A stretch of DNA of 42,602 bases from an uncultured Sphingorhabdus sp. (GCA_905479715.1 CAJQNR010000106.1:1-42602); one strand, 5' to 3'; counted from the first letter of the stretch, positions 1 through 8,780 are shown. Notes: a model not told the origin generated them from the sequence alone. Program-made: numbers and translations.

Positions 1-287
1 CGCTGCGCGGCACTTTTGGCAACTTCCACTTTCGCCTTGCCAATATCACCGTCGCTGAAAAGAACCTGCCGTTGCAGGTTGGAGAGCGAGACCACATCAT
101 CGTCGATGATGGTCAAACTGCCGATTCCCGCCGCCGCCAGATACTGGATTGCCGGGCAGCCAATGCCGCCGGCACCAACGATCAATATATGGCCATCAAG
201 AATCTTCTTCTGACCCGCTCCGCCAATATCGCGCAGGACGATATGACGGGCATAGCGGTCAAGCTGTTCGTCGCTTAGTGCACTCAT
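1..287 (-). CDS. MoeB/ThiF/HesA-family E1-like adenylyltransferase (3' part missing)
   Basis: The visible 95 residues are the N-terminal part of an E1-like ATP-dependent adenylyltransferase that activates the C-terminal glycine of MoaD/ThiS-type sulfur carriers. The start reads MSALSDEQLDRYARHIVLRD, typical of MoeB/ThiF proteins. A Rossmann nucleotide-binding loop follows (ILIVGAGGIGCPAIQYLAAAG, about residues 34-54), then the acidic IDDD motif and the SNLQRQ motif whose Asn, Gln and Arg belong to the ATP site. The catalytic cysteine and zinc ligands lie beyond the window edge, so MoeB and ThiF cannot be told apart. The ATG overlaps the TGA of the upstream gene by four bases (ATGA, 284-287), so it is probably translationally coupled as the last visible gene of the ubiE-ubiB-coaBC-dut run. 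Confidence 0.85.
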   Translation of the reverse strand, partial: MSALSDEQLDRYARHIVLRDIGGAGQKKILDGHILIVGAGGIGCPAIQYLAAAGIGSLTIIDDDVVSLSNLQRQVLFSDGDIGKAKVEVAKSAAQ

Positions 288-691
288 TCAGGCCATCGGT
301 AATTCATGGTGGTCCTGTACCATGTCTGCTTGTGATCCGGGGGAATAGGCGCGACTTTGCTCGCATATCGCGCGAGATGATTCGCGGTATATTGCTCGAG
401 TTCGGGGCAGCCGCTGTCGACCGGAACAATCTTGACAATTTCGCCTTCCGCCGAGACCAGAATAGCGGCATGGATTTTGGCAAAGACCCAGTTGGATACG
501 ACCGGTAACTCGCAATGGGCGGCCTTGGCGAGCCGTTCCGCTTTTCGCTCATGCTGTTCGCCATAGACTATTTTTTTTCGGAACTTGGCCATTTCCAAAG
601 CAGCAAAGTCGGTCGGTATGGCCAATTCCTGACTCTCTGCAGCCATTCCAGATGAGCCGGCCAGTGTGATCGCAAATATCAAATTGATCAT
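284..691 (-). CDS. small exported protein, possibly TonB C-terminal-like
   Basis: This 135-residue protein starts with a hydrophobic stretch (residues 1-18, ending near GMAAES) that looks like a cleavable signal peptide, so it is probably periplasmic. The start is well supported: AGGAGGG lies five bases upstream of the ATG. After a charged middle (FRKKIVYGEQHERKAERLAK) the C-terminal half has the rhythm of TonB C-terminal domains: a strand with an internal GEIVKI, a Cys-Pro-Glu-Leu helix start, and a final strand with WYRT and YRW. That resemblance is weak and is my inference; it lacks the proline-rich spacer and N-terminal anchor of a true TonB. It sits 29 bases after dut and overlaps the following moeB/thiF-type gene by four bases. 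Function unknown. Confidence 0.7.
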   Translation of the reverse strand: MINLIFAITLAGSSGMAAESQELAIPTDFAALEMAKFRKKIVYGEQHERKAERLAKAAHCELPVVSNWVFAKIHAAILVSAEGEIVKIVPVDSGCPELEQYTANHLARYASKVAPIPPDHKQTWYRTTMNYRWPE

Positions 692-720
692 GAAACCCTC
701 CTAATTGTCGTGCGGTCCCT

Positions 721-1167
721 CTATACGCCAGTCGAGCCGAATCCGCCAGACCCGCGTTCGGTGTCATCCAGATCATCAACCTCAACCAGATTTCCCCGCT
801 GCACCGGGGCGACCACGATCTGCGCAATCCGGTCGCCGCGCTCGACGATGAAATCCTCCTCGCCATGGTTGATCAGGATCACTTTCAGTTCGCCGCGATA
901 GTCGCTATCGATCGTGCCTGGCGTATTGGGGATGCTGATGCCTTTTTTCAGCGCCAGACCGGAGCGCGGACGGACCTGGATTTCATAGCCTGCCGGAATG
1001 GCAAAGGCGTAACCGGTTCCTGCCAGCGCGCGCTTGCCCGGCGCGATGGTCAGGGCTTCTGCGGCCCGGACATCCATGCCGGCCGAACCGCTGGTTTCAT
1101 AAGAAGGCAGCGGAAGTTCCCCGGCGTGATCCAGCCGTTTGACTGCAATATCAATGGGTTCGAACAT
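721..1167 (-). CDS. dut: dUTP diphosphatase (deoxyuridine 5'-triphosphate nucleotidohydrolase)
   Basis: Hydrolyses dUTP to dUMP and pyrophosphate, keeping uracil out of DNA and supplying dUMP for thymidylate synthesis; the family works as a cytosolic homotrimer. The 148-residue length is normal. All five trimeric dUTPase motifs are visible in order: AGMDVRA (about 29-35), [11 protein letters not shown] (66-76), [14 protein letters not shown] (80-93, with the catalytic Asp), [10 protein letters not shown] (about 108-117) and the C-terminal GSGGFGSTG lid. Its ATG shares one base with the TGA of coaBC (TGATG around 1165-1169), which indicates translational coupling. A coaBC-dut pair is common in proteobacteria, so the context agrees. 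Confidence 0.97.
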   Translation of the reverse strand: MFEPIDIAVKRLDHAGELPLPSYETSGSAGMDVRAAEALTIAPGKRALAGTGYAFAIPAGYEIQVRPRSGLALKKGISIPNTPGTIDSDYRGELKVILINHGEEDFIVERGDRIAQIVVAPVQRGNLVEVDDLDDTERGSGGFGSTGV

Positions 1168-2432
1168 CAGGATATTTCCTCGCTGATTTTGGCAACCAGC
1201 CGCCGCGCGACTTCCGGCTTGGGCAGTTTCTCCCAGATTTCGCTGCCGGATCTGGTCATAATATGGACGCTATTGTCGGTGCCGCCCATCACGTCGCCGG
1301 ACACATCATTGGCGACAATCCAGTCACAGCCTTTTTTTGCGAGCTTGGCTTTCGCATGTTCGGCAATTTTCTCGGTTTCGGCGGCAAAGCCGATAAGCAG
1401 GCCCGGACGCTGCTGGTGCTGCGCGAGGCCGGCCAATATGTCCGGATTTTCGGTCAGTTTGAGTGGCGCGGGCGCAGCGCCCTTTTTCTTGATTTTCTGC
1501 CCTGATTGGCTGTCGGCGCGCCAGTCGGCGACGGCCGCCACCATGATCGCGACATCGGCGGGCAGGGCCTCGTGCACGGCCTTTTCCATTTCACGCGCGG
1601 TCTCGACATCGACCCGCATAACCCCCGCTGGCGTGGTCAGGTGCACCGGACCGGCGATCAGGGTAACCTGGGCGCCCGCTTCGGCGGCTGCGGCGGCAAT
1701 GGCAAATCCCTGACGCCCGGAAGAGCGGTTGGCGATATAACGGACCGGGTCGATCGGTTCGTGCGTTGGACCGGCGGTAATGAGGACATGTTTGCCGCGT
1801 AGCGGACGATGCGCGTCGGGAGCGAAGGCAGGCTGTCCGTCGAGAGGGTTTGAGCCGAGTTCATTTTCGCCGACCAAAGAGGCAGCGCCAGTTCCATTTT
1901 CCAAATGCCTGGTTATTTCTGCGAGGATCGCTTCCGGTTCCGGCAGGCGGCCCGGGCCAAATTCGCCGCATGCCATGGCGCCTTCATCGGGCTGCATGAC
2001 GAGGATTCCGTCTTCAGCAAGCTGTTTGATATTGCGCTGGGTGGCGGCGTGGGTCCACATCCGCACATTCATCGCCGGGACGGCCATTACCGGTGTATCG
2101 GTCGCGAGCAACAGGGTCGTCGCCAGATCATCGGCAATCCCGCCGGCCATCTTGGCGAGCAGATTGGCGGTAGCCGGACAGACAACCACCAGATCAGCTT
2201 CGCGGCTGAGCTGGATATGCCCCATTTCGGCCTCGTCTTTCAGACTCCAGAGCGTGGTATGTACTTCATTTTCGGAGAGCGCCGCCAGCGTCATCGGTGT
2301 CACGAATTGCGCTCCGGATTCAGTGAGCACGCAGCGGACGGTCATGCCGGATTTCCTGATCAGGCGGATCAACTCGCTGGACTTGTAGGCCGCTATGCCG
2401 CCGCCGATAATCAGAAGTATATGTTTGCTCAC
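1167..2432 (-). CDS. coaBC: bifunctional phosphopantothenoylcysteine decarboxylase / phosphopantothenate-cysteine ligase
   Basis: Carries out two successive steps of coenzyme A synthesis: CoaB joins cysteine to 4'-phosphopantothenate and CoaC, a flavoprotein, decarboxylates the product. The N-terminal CoaC half shows [34 protein letters not shown] with the catalytic His, the PAMN motif and the ACGEFGPGR substrate-clamp region. The CoaB half starts at about residue 215 with [20 protein letters not shown], followed by [17 protein letters not shown] and NDVSG. I place the start at GTG 2432 (421 residues), which has GGGGA nine bases upstream and lies four bases after the ubiB stop. An ATG at 2465 would add 11 unrelated residues and overlap ubiB. 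Confidence 0.95.
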   Translation of the reverse strand: MSKHILLIIGGGIAAYKSSELIRLIRKSGMTVRCVLTESGAQFVTPMTLAALSENEVHTTLWSLKDEAEMGHIQLSREADLVVVCPATANLLAKMAGGIADDLATTLLLATDTPVMAVPAMNVRMWTHAATQRNIKQLAEDGILVMQPDEGAMACGEFGPGRLPEPEAILAEITRHLENGTGAASLVGENELGSNPLDGQPAFAPDAHRPLRGKHVLITAGPTHEPIDPVRYIANRSSGRQGFAIAAAAAEAGAQVTLIAGPVHLTTPAGVMRVDVETAREMEKAVHEALPADVAIMVAAVADWRADSQSGQKIKKKGAAPAPLKLTENPDILAGLAQHQQRPGLLIGFAAETEKIAEHAKAKLAKKGCDWIVANDVSGDVMGGTDNSVHIMTRSGSEIWEKLPKPEVARRLVAKISEEIS

Positions 2433-2436
2433 CAAA

Positions 2437-3990
2437 CTATCCCCACATCCAAACTGCCCCTGCACCCGCTCCGGCAGCCACGATCATGGTTAGCGCATAG
2501 CGCCAGAAGTCGCCACTCTGCCGCTTTTTCCGCTTGTCCCAGATCAGTTCGATATCCGCTACCGGTGGTGGAGGTGGAGCACCACCTTTGCGGGGGAGCT
2601 GGGCATCGAGACGCCGGACGATATCGGGCAGCATCATGATGGTGTCCAGGTCATCATTGATCCGGTCGGCGATCGCTGCTTCCGGCCCCAGTTCGCCGCG
2701 GATCCACTGCTTTACATAAGGACCGCTGGCGTCCCACATGTTGATCGTCGGGTTGAGATCGGTGGCAATGCCCTCGACCATCACCATCGTCTTTTGCAGC
2801 AGCAGCAGATGTGGCTGGGTCTCCATGTCAAAATCGCGAGTGATCGCGAACAGCCCGTCGAGCATATCGCCGACCGACAATTCGCTGACCGGCTTGCCGC
2901 GCATCGGTTCACCGACCGCGCGCAAGGCCGTGGCGAAATCTTCCATGCTGTGATGGTCCGGGACATATTGCGCTTCGAAATGGATTTCCGCGACGCGTTT
3001 GTAATTGCCGGTGGTCAGGCCGTATAGAATTTCGGCCAGCCAGAAGCGGGCCTTCTTGTTGATTCGCCCCATGATGCCGAAATCGATCGCAACAATCGTA
3101 CCATCCGCTTTCACGAAGAGATTGCCCTGATGCATGTCGGCGTGGAAATAGCCGGCTTCGATCGCCTGCTTGAGGAACGTATGGACCAGACGACTGGCGA
3201 TATCATCAAGGTCATGACCGGCTGCGATCAGTCCCTCGCGATCCGATATTTTAATCCCGTCGACCCAGTCGAGCGTCAGCACCCGTCCCGATGTCCGGTC
3301 CCAGTCAATCGCGGGAATCTCATATTTATCGACCTGGGCCATATGTTCGGCCAGTTCCGATGCGCTGGCCGCTTCGCGCCGCAGATCCAGCTCGCGCATC
3401 GTCCAGCGGCGGAAATTGGCGATGACCAGCTGCGGACGGAGACGCTTCGCTTCACCACCCAAGGCTTCGAGATGGGCAGCTGCCCATTCGTAGGTTTCGA
3501 TATCCTGGTTGAATTTCTTGATGATGCCGGGGCGCAGGACCTTGACCGCAACGTCCCTGCCTTCGAGCGTGGTCGCGCGATGGACCTGGGCAATGGAAGC
3601 AGCTCCCACCGGGTCGGGATCGATGTGGCTGTATAATTCTTCCAGCGATTTGCCGAGACTGAGCTCGATTTCATCGCGGATCTGGTCAAACGGCACGGGC
3701 GGCAGGCTGTCCTGCAACTGCAACAGATCGCGCGCTGCTGCTTCACCAATCACGTCGGGCCGGGTTGCCAGCGTCTGGCCGAGCTTGATCGCCGCCGGGC
3801 CGATAGCCTGCAGCGCGGCGGAATAATTGGGTTCCTTCGGCTGGAACGTTCCGATCCGCGCGATGCGGAACAGACGCCGGACCTGCGGCGGTGTTGCTTT
3901 ATGCTTTTCCAGATCGCGCAGTGCGCCATGTTTGGCCAGCGTGCGGCCCCATTTGAGCAGGCGGAAAATATGGGTGCGGGCTTTGGTCAT
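2437..3990 (-). CDS. ubiB: UbiB-family atypical kinase for ubiquinone biosynthesis
   Basis: Member of the ABC1/ADCK/UbiB atypical kinase-like family, needed for ubiquinone biosynthesis and thought to act as an ATPase on lipid intermediates at the membrane. The 517-residue protein shows the KxGQ motif (IKLGQTLATRPD, near residue 70), the alanine-containing nucleotide loop (GAASIAQVHRA), the ion-pair lysine in VAVKVLRPG, FHADMHQGNLFV and the metal-binding AIDFGIMG. The C-terminus carries a hydrophobic helix (ALTMIVAAGAGAGAVWMW), the expected membrane anchor. It lies 13 bases after ubiE and four before coaBC, so these genes are very probably co-transcribed; ubiE-ubiB adjacency fits the shared pathway. 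Confidence 0.96.
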   Translation of the reverse strand: MTKARTHIFRLLKWGRTLAKHGALRDLEKHKATPPQVRRLFRIARIGTFQPKEPNYSAALQAIGPAAIKLGQTLATRPDVIGEAAARDLLQLQDSLPPVPFDQIRDEIELSLGKSLEELYSHIDPDPVGAASIAQVHRATTLEGRDVAVKVLRPGIIKKFNQDIETYEWAAAHLEALGGEAKRLRPQLVIANFRRWTMRELDLRREAASASELAEHMAQVDKYEIPAIDWDRTSGRVLTLDWVDGIKISDREGLIAAGHDLDDIASRLVHTFLKQAIEAGYFHADMHQGNLFVKADGTIVAIDFGIMGRINKKARFWLAEILYGLTTGNYKRVAEIHFEAQYVPDHHSMEDFATALRAVGEPMRGKPVSELSVGDMLDGLFAITRDFDMETQPHLLLLQKTMVMVEGIATDLNPTINMWDASGPYVKQWIRGELGPEAAIADRINDDLDTIMMLPDIVRRLDAQLPRKGGAPPPPPVADIELIWDKRKKRQSGDFWRYALTMIVAAGAGAGAVWMWG

Positions 3991-4003
3991 CGGATCAGGC
4001 TAC

Positions 4004-4744
4004 TCAGACTTTCCAGCCGCTATGGATCGCGACCAGTCCGCCCATCATCGGTTCGACTTTGGTCTGGCTGAATCCTGCGGCCTGAATCATGGAACGAAAT
4101 TCTTCCATCGGCGGAAATTTCGCGATCGATTCGGCTAGATAGCGATAGCTGGCTTCGTCATTTGCCACTGCCTTGCCGACCTTGGGCAGGATTTTGTGGG
4201 AATAGGTTTCATAGACTTTGTCAAAGCCGGGCCAATTCGTTTGCGAAAATTCCATGCAAAAGAAACGCCCGCCATATTTCAGCACACGATGGGCTTCCGC
4301 CAGAGTTTTGTCGATATGGGTGACATTGCGGATGCCGAAGACGATCGTATAGGCATCAAAATGCGCATCGGGAAAGTTCAGCTGCTCGGCATCTTGCTGG
4401 CTCCAGACCAGCCGGGTTTCGCCCTTTTCCAGCGCGCGTTCGACGCCGGCAGCCAACATGTCGGCGTTGATATCGGCGACCGTGATATTGGCGCCACTGT
4501 CGACCATACGAAAGGCAATGTCACCGGTGCCGCCGGCCATGTCGAGAATATTCTCGCCGGCGCGCGGTTTGACGCGGCGCACGAAGCGGTCTTTCCATAA
4601 CCGATGTGTACCGCCGCTCATCGCGTCGTTCATGATATCATATTTGGAGGCAACGCTGGAGAAAACTGCGCCAACCTTGCCGACCTTTTCGCTCTCGTCG
4701 ACCTCTTCATAGCCGAACGAGACGGTTTTGCTTTCGATAGCCAT
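4004..4744 (-). CDS. ubiE: demethylmenaquinone/2-methoxy-6-polyprenyl-1,4-benzoquinol methylase
   Basis: SAM-dependent C-methyltransferase of ubiquinone (and, where present, menaquinone) synthesis. The 246-residue protein has the class I methyltransferase SAM loop ILDMAGGTGDIAFRMVD, the UbiE/COQ5 signature with HRVLKYGGRFFCMEFS, and the C-terminal YRYLAESIAKFPPMEEF helix typical of UbiE. The start MAIESKTVSFGYEEV at 4744 has AGG about nine bases upstream; the frame stays open 127 codons further back, but that part antisenses mutM and looks non-coding. It is first in a leftward operon and divergent from mutM, with a 105-base shared promoter region. Confidence 0.96.
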   Translation of the reverse strand: MAIESKTVSFGYEEVDESEKVGKVGAVFSSVASKYDIMNDAMSGGTHRLWKDRFVRRVKPRAGENILDMAGGTGDIAFRMVDSGANITVADINADMLAAGVERALEKGETRLVWSQQDAEQLNFPDAHFDAYTIVFGIRNVTHIDKTLAEAHRVLKYGGRFFCMEFSQTNWPGFDKVYETYSHKILPKVGKAVANDEASYRYLAESIAKFPPMEEFRSMIQAAGFSQTKVEPMMGGLVAIHSGWKV

Positions 4745-4849
4745 TTTCTGCCTGTGCTGATTTTTCGTTGAAATCCCAAGTAGACGAGCCTTGGCAGCAC
4801 TGCAATCACTCTGTAGCTGCCCATTGGACCGTAACAGACAAGGACCCTC

Positions 4850-5662
4850 ATGCCCGAGTTGCCAGAAGTGGAAACGACCGTTGCCGGTTTGCGGCCGGTG
4901 CTCGAAGGGCAGCGTCTCGCGCTGGTCGAGCCGCGCCGTGCGGATCTGCGGCGACCGATTCCCGTGGATTTGCGGCAACGGATGACGGGTTCGGTGGTGA
5001 CCTCTCTCGGCAGACGGGCCAAATACGGGCTGATCGAAACCGATCGTGGCGACGTGATGATCTTTCATCTTGGCATGTCGGGCCGCTGGCGAATCGATCC
5101 GGCCGAACTGGAGAAACACGACCATCTGTTGCTCGAGACGGAAACCGGTCGCCGGCTCGTGCTGAATGATCCGCGTCGATTCGGTTCGCTGGATATCGTG
5201 CTTCTATCCGACATTGAAAAATATCCGCCGTTTGCGACCATGGGGCCGGAACCTCTCGGTGACGATTTCACCGGCAATTATCTGAAAGCCGTAACCAGGG
5301 ATCGCAAGGCCCCGATCAAACAGTTGCTGCTGGATCAGAAAATTGTTGCGGGACTCGGCAATATTTATGTTTGCGAGGCGTTGCACATGGCGGGCATATC
5401 GCCGCGACAAAAGGGCGGTGCCATTTCAAAACCGCGCTACGAACGGCTTGTTTTGGCGATCAAGCAGGTCCTGACCGCGGCGATTGCGGCAGGGGGTTCC
5501 ACCTTGCGGGACTTTGCCCGACCAGATGGAGAACTGGGATATTTTGCAAAGGATTGGCTGGTCTATGGCCGCGAAGGGGAGCCCTGTCATTGCGGTGCGC
5601 TGGTCCAGCGGCGAGTCGATAGCGGACGGTCGACCTTTTACTGTTCGCGATGCCAGAAATAA
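4850..5662 (+). CDS. mutM: formamidopyrimidine-DNA glycosylase (Fpg)
   Basis: Base-excision repair enzyme that removes 8-oxoguanine and formamidopyrimidines and cleaves the abasic site. The mature N-terminal Pro2-Glu3 (MPELPEVETT) provides the catalytic nucleophile and acid. The lysine of RRAKYGL matches the conserved DNA-phosphate contact, and DPRRFG is present. The helix-two-turn-helix region (QLLLDQKIVAGLGNIYVCEAL) lies near residue 165. At 270 residues the length is normal. The C-terminal zinc finger is slightly odd: the first cysteine pair is Cys-His-Cys (CxC) instead of the usual CxxC, while the second pair, CSRC, is normal. mutM-rpsT-dnaA order is common in alphaproteobacteria. Confidence 0.97.
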   Translation: MPELPEVETTVAGLRPVLEGQRLALVEPRRADLRRPIPVDLRQRMTGSVVTSLGRRAKYGLIETDRGDVMIFHLGMSGRWRIDPAELEKHDHLLLETETGRRLVLNDPRRFGSLDIVLLSDIEKYPPFATMGPEPLGDDFTGNYLKAVTRDRKAPIKQLLLDQKIVAGLGNIYVCEALHMAGISPRQKGGAISKPRYERLVLAIKQVLTAAIAAGGSTLRDFARPDGELGYFAKDWLVYGREGEPCHCGALVQRRVDSGRSTFYCSRCQK

Positions 5663-5678
5663 GCGGTTCACTAAGCTA

Positions 5679-5707
5679 TTGACGGGAATCGGCTGTCACG
5701 CTATTGG
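5679..5707 (+). promoter_or_regulatory. probable rpsT promoter
   Basis: TTGACG at 5679-5684 is followed after 16-17 bases by CTATTGG (5701-5707), a fair match to the alphaproteobacterial vegetative consensus TTGAC-N17-CTATAT. It lies about 70 bases before the rpsT start and downstream of the mutM stop. Inferred from motif and position only. Confidence 0.5.
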
Positions 5708-5774
5708 CCGCCGTCTTGAGCCGGAAGCGGTACATAACGTCCCGGCATTTAATTTCAGATTTTGAGGGTTTTTC

Positions 5775-6035
5775 ATGGCTAATACGCCGCAAGCAAAAAA
5801 ACGTATCCGTCGCAACACGCGGCGCACCGCGATCAACAAAAATCGCCTGAGCCAGATCCGCACCAAGATCAAAGCCGTAGACGCCGCTGTGGAGGCGGGC
5901 GACAAAGACGTGGCAGCCGCTGCACTCAAGGCTGTACAGCCAGAACTGGCGCGCGGGGTATCCAAAGGCCTGTATCACAAGAATACAGCGTCTCGGAAAT
6001 TCAGCCGTCTGACAAAGCAGGTCGCAGCGCTTTAA
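5775..6035 (+). CDS. rpsT: 30S ribosomal protein S20
   Basis: Primary-binding protein of the 30S ribosomal subunit that contacts the 5' domain and helix 44 of 16S rRNA. The 86-residue, strongly basic, alanine-rich sequence starts [20 protein letters not shown] and includes the conserved [13 protein letters not shown] and [20 protein letters not shown] segments. It is a single-gene unit here, with a candidate promoter upstream at 5679-5707 and a strong intrinsic terminator 24 bases past the stop. Adjacency to dnaA is the usual alphaproteobacterial arrangement, although a lipoprotein gene has been placed between them. Confidence 0.98.
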   Translation: MANTPQAKKRIRRNTRRTAINKNRLSQIRTKIKAVDAAVEAGDKDVAAAALKAVQPELARGVSKGLYHKNTASRKFSRLTKQVAAL

Positions 6036-6058
6036 TCAGCCCTCCGATTGGAAACAGA

Positions 6059-6090
6059 AAAACCCGCCCGATTGTGGCGGGTTTTCTTTT
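6059..6090 (+). terminator. intrinsic terminator of rpsT
   Basis: A perfect ten-base inverted repeat, AAAACCCGCC (6059-6068) and GGCGGGTTTT (6076-6085), has a seven-base loop and is followed by CTTTT. Its position 24 bases after the rpsT stop fits a Rho-independent terminator. The 230 bases from here to the next gene hold no other feature I can support. Confidence 0.9.
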
Positions 6091-6321
6091 GGGCGCTCGC
6101 ATCTGGGTCCGTTTTTGATTCGTGCAGTGGCGAACGATCCGGCTACCGGTGGGTTGCTTGCCTATGCGGAGCCAGGCTGCCGGTCCTGTTTTTGCTTGTG
6201 CAGTTGGCCCAAAAGGGCTCAAGTCAGGCGCAGGGCGTCAATCTGACGCCGTTCAATACCGGTTCAGCCCGTCTTCTCTATCGTGGCAGTTCATGAAGGT
6301 GGGTAATCTGGAGGAAGTTAC

Positions 6322-6981
6322 ATGACTATTTTTGCTAAATCGGGCCTCACGCGAAAAGGCTTTTCGCTGCTTGCACCGCTTGCTCTCCTGACCCTTGCTG
6401 CTTGTGCAACGCCCTTCCGCGCCGACGTCCAGCGTTTTGTGGCGCTGCCAAACACCACCGGTCAGACTTTTGCGGTTGTCGCCGCTGATCCCGATTTGGC
6501 GGGCGGCCTCGAGTTCGGGCAATATGCCGCGCTGGTTGAACAGCGCATGCTGGATCTGGGCTATCAGCGCAGCGACGACCCCGCTGCGGCCGAATTAATT
6601 GTCAGTATGGATTATGATATCGACAAGGGACGGGACAAAGTCGTCGCCGATTATGACCCCTTTTATCCCTCCAGCCGATTCGGCGGATATTACGGACGTC
6701 ACCGCTATCTCTATGGTTTCAACGATCCATTCCTTTACGGAGGCTATGGCTTTTCCGGTTATGGCGGGGTCCGCAGCTTTACCGTTTATACTTCGGAGCT
6801 GGAGTTGAAAATTGATCGCGCGGTGGATGGCGAACGTCTGTTCGAAGGCAAGGCCGAAGCATTGTCACGGTCGAAGAACCTGACCTATCTTGTGCCCAAT
6901 CTGGTTGAAGCCATGTTTACCGATTTTCCGGGAAACAGCGGCGAACGAGTCCGGATTTCGGTCGCCCCCGAGAAGGAATAA
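6322..6981 (+). CDS. DUF4136-type lipoprotein
   Basis: A 219-residue predicted lipoprotein. The signal peptide (about residues 1-27) ends in the lipobox LAAC with Cys28 as the lipidation site. The mature part begins TPFRADVQRF and continues with the QTFAVV strand, the pattern of DUF4136 proteins, which are outer-membrane-linked lipoproteins of unknown function. A Tyr/Gly/Phe-rich insert (SSRFGGYYGRHRYLYGF and GGYGFSGYGG) sits mid-protein, followed by YTSELELKIDRA. Start support is good: GGAGG lies six bases before the ATG. It converges on dnaA with only 12 bases between the stops, spanned by an imperfect dyad (6985-7003). Confidence 0.85.
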   Translation: MTIFAKSGLTRKGFSLLAPLALLTLAACATPFRADVQRFVALPNTTGQTFAVVAADPDLAGGLEFGQYAALVEQRMLDLGYQRSDDPAAAELIVSMDYDIDKGRDKVVADYDPFYPSSRFGGYYGRHRYLYGFNDPFLYGGYGFSGYGGVRSFTVYTSELELKIDRAVDGERLFEGKAEALSRSKNLTYLVPNLVEAMFTDFPGNSGERVRISVAPEKE

Positions 6982-6993
6982 TCCGGGAAGCTC

Positions 6994-8439
6994 TCAGCTT
7001 TCCAACTGGCGGAGGAGCATCCGGACGTCATTGTCCATTTCGCTGTCTTCACCGCGAAGATGCTCTACGAGTTTTACAGCATGGATGACCGTGCTGTGGT
7101 CACGACCACCGAATTTCCGGCCGATTTCGGGATAGCTGCGCGGCGTCATCACCTTTGCCAGATACATGGCGACCTGCCGCGGGCGGGCCACGGCGCGGGC
7201 GCGGCGTTTTGAGGACATTTCATTGCGGTCGAGCCGGTAATATTCGCAAACCGTACGCTGGATCTCGTCGATCGTGATCCGGCGGCGGCAAGCGCTCAAT
7301 ATGTCGGACAATTGCTCTTCCGCCAGTTCGCGACTGATTTCGCGCCCGGTAAGCTGCGCATAGGCAAGAAGCTTGTTGAGACCGCCCTCCAGTTCGCGCA
7401 AATTGCGGCTGATCGTGCGGGCAAGAAACTCGACCACCTCTTCGGAGACATGTTGATGTGGCATGGAAGCCAGGCGATGCTTCAGAATGTCGCGGCGCAG
7501 TTCAAGGCCGGCCGACTGGATGTCGGCGACCAGACCCATTGAGAGACGCGAAAGCAATCGCTGGTCGACACCATCCAGTGCTTGCGGAGGACGGTCTGCA
7601 GCCACGACAACGCGCTTGCCCTGACTGATCAGCGAATCGACTGTGTGCAGGAATTCTTCCTGCGTGGAATTTTTGCCGACAATGAACTGGATGTCATCGA
7701 TCATCAGCAGATCGGCTTCGCGCAAGGATGCTTTGAATTCCATCCCCTCGTTGCGGCGCATCGCCGATACGAATTCGATCATGAACCGTTCTGCCGACAT
7801 GTAGATGATCGTCGAAGACGGAAATTCTTCCCGAAAGGCATGGCCGATCGCGTGCATCAAATGCGTCTTGCCCTGACCGGTCGAGGATTGAAGATAGAGC
7901 GGGCAGAAAAGAGGTTTTTCGGCAGCGGCCGTCCGCTGTGCAGCATTGAGCGCAAGAACATTCGAATGACCGGGGATAAACAGATCGAAGGTCATTCGCG
8001 GATCAAGATCCAGGCGAAATTTACTTTCCGGAATCGGGTTTTGCCGGTCATGCGACGTCGCACGATTGTCACCGGCGGAAAGGGATGTCTGCGCGATTTT
8101 TGCGGCCCCTGTCTGGGCTGCAAAAGCAAGCTCCTTGACCGCAGTATGATGGGCTTTCCAGGCCAGCAGCAACCGGTCGGAATAGCGATCCCGGACCCAG
8201 TTGGCGGCAAATTCCGAAGGGAGTATCAGCAGCATTTTGCCCGTGTCGGAATCAAAAACCGAGAGTTTGATCGGCTTGATCCACTGGCCGAAAATCTGCG
8301 CTCCCATATCACGCCGCAGGCCCGTACAGATTTTCTGCCAGACAGTTTCCAGATCAGCTGAAATAATATTCTCCGTTGCCACCGGCTGATTTTCAGGCAG
8401 GCTACCAACCCGCGCAGATATGATTTCGTTCACGAACAT
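6994..8439 (-). CDS. dnaA: chromosomal replication initiator protein DnaA
   Basis: AAA+ ATPase that binds DnaA boxes, opens the replication origin and loads the helicase. Domain I is seen in LETVWQKICTGLRRDMGAQ; the AAA+ core has Walker B LLMIDDIQFIVGK, sensor 1 VVVAADRPP and the arginine-finger region LLSRLSMGLVADIQ. Domain IV holds the basic helix-turn-helix and the signature GGRDHSTVIHAV. Walker A reads SSTGQGKT, so the first P-loop glycine is serine, unlike the usual GGVGLGKT. The start is ambiguous: I give ATG 8439 (481 residues), but GTG at 8433 is better spaced from the GGGGGA ribosome-binding site. Confidence 0.97.
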   Translation of the reverse strand: MFVNEIISARVGSLPENQPVATENIISADLETVWQKICTGLRRDMGAQIFGQWIKPIKLSVFDSDTGKMLLILPSEFAANWVRDRYSDRLLLAWKAHHTAVKELAFAAQTGAAKIAQTSLSAGDNRATSHDRQNPIPESKFRLDLDPRMTFDLFIPGHSNVLALNAAQRTAAAEKPLFCPLYLQSSTGQGKTHLMHAIGHAFREEFPSSTIIYMSAERFMIEFVSAMRRNEGMEFKASLREADLLMIDDIQFIVGKNSTQEEFLHTVDSLISQGKRVVVAADRPPQALDGVDQRLLSRLSMGLVADIQSAGLELRRDILKHRLASMPHQHVSEEVVEFLARTISRNLRELEGGLNKLLAYAQLTGREISRELAEEQLSDILSACRRRITIDEIQRTVCEYYRLDRNEMSSKRRARAVARPRQVAMYLAKVMTPRSYPEIGRKFGGRDHSTVIHAVKLVEHLRGEDSEMDNDVRMLLRQLES

Positions 8440-8559
8440 CCCCCGATACTTTACCCTCTGGCCCGCACGATAGCAGCACCAAAACTCGACTGCTGAATTC
8501 AAACGTCAGACCCTAAACTGCCCCCAGCCATGGGAATCCATCAGACGCGCGTAACCTAT

Positions 8560-8579
8560 GCTGAAAACACATTTTCAGC
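8560..8579. promoter_or_regulatory. perfect dyad upstream of dnaA
   Basis: GCTGAAAA (8560-8567) and TTTTCAGC (8572-8579) form an exact eight-base inverted repeat around a CACA spacer, about 120 bases upstream of dnaA. No T-run follows on either strand, so an operator is more likely than a terminator. The binding protein is unknown. Confidence 0.45.
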
Positions 8580-8771
8580 GGTCAGTTTCATTTTCATGTG
8601 AGGCCTGGAAATTGCATCCGGAGCCACCAGCCAAGATTTGTTATTAAGCCCGTCCGTCCGAGTCGATCAAGTGCGGCATCGTAAAAAAAGTGAAATATAT
8701 CGATTGACAGCGGTGAGCCGTCGTTTTTCCGAAATAACCTTTTAAGGTATTGATTAATAACAATAATATAC

Positions 8772-8780
8772 TGTGGATAA
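8772..8780 (-). promoter_or_regulatory. consensus DnaA box
   Basis: TGTGGATAA on the plus strand is the exact complement of the nine-base consensus TTATCCACA. It lies in A+T-rich DNA about 335 bases upstream of dnaA and would allow DnaA autoregulation or origin function. It is the only perfect copy I found in this intergenic region. Confidence 0.7.

Noticed and set aside
6984-7003. Possible bidirectional terminator between DUF4136 gene and dnaA
   Set aside because: The stem has a mismatch, overlaps the dnaA stop and lacks T-runs on both sides.
8744-8759. TTAA-N8-TTAA resembling a CtrA box near dnaA (and a similar one before the thiolase gene)
   Set aside because: The CtrA motif is TTAA-N7-TTAA; both copies have eight bases between halves, so I do not call them.
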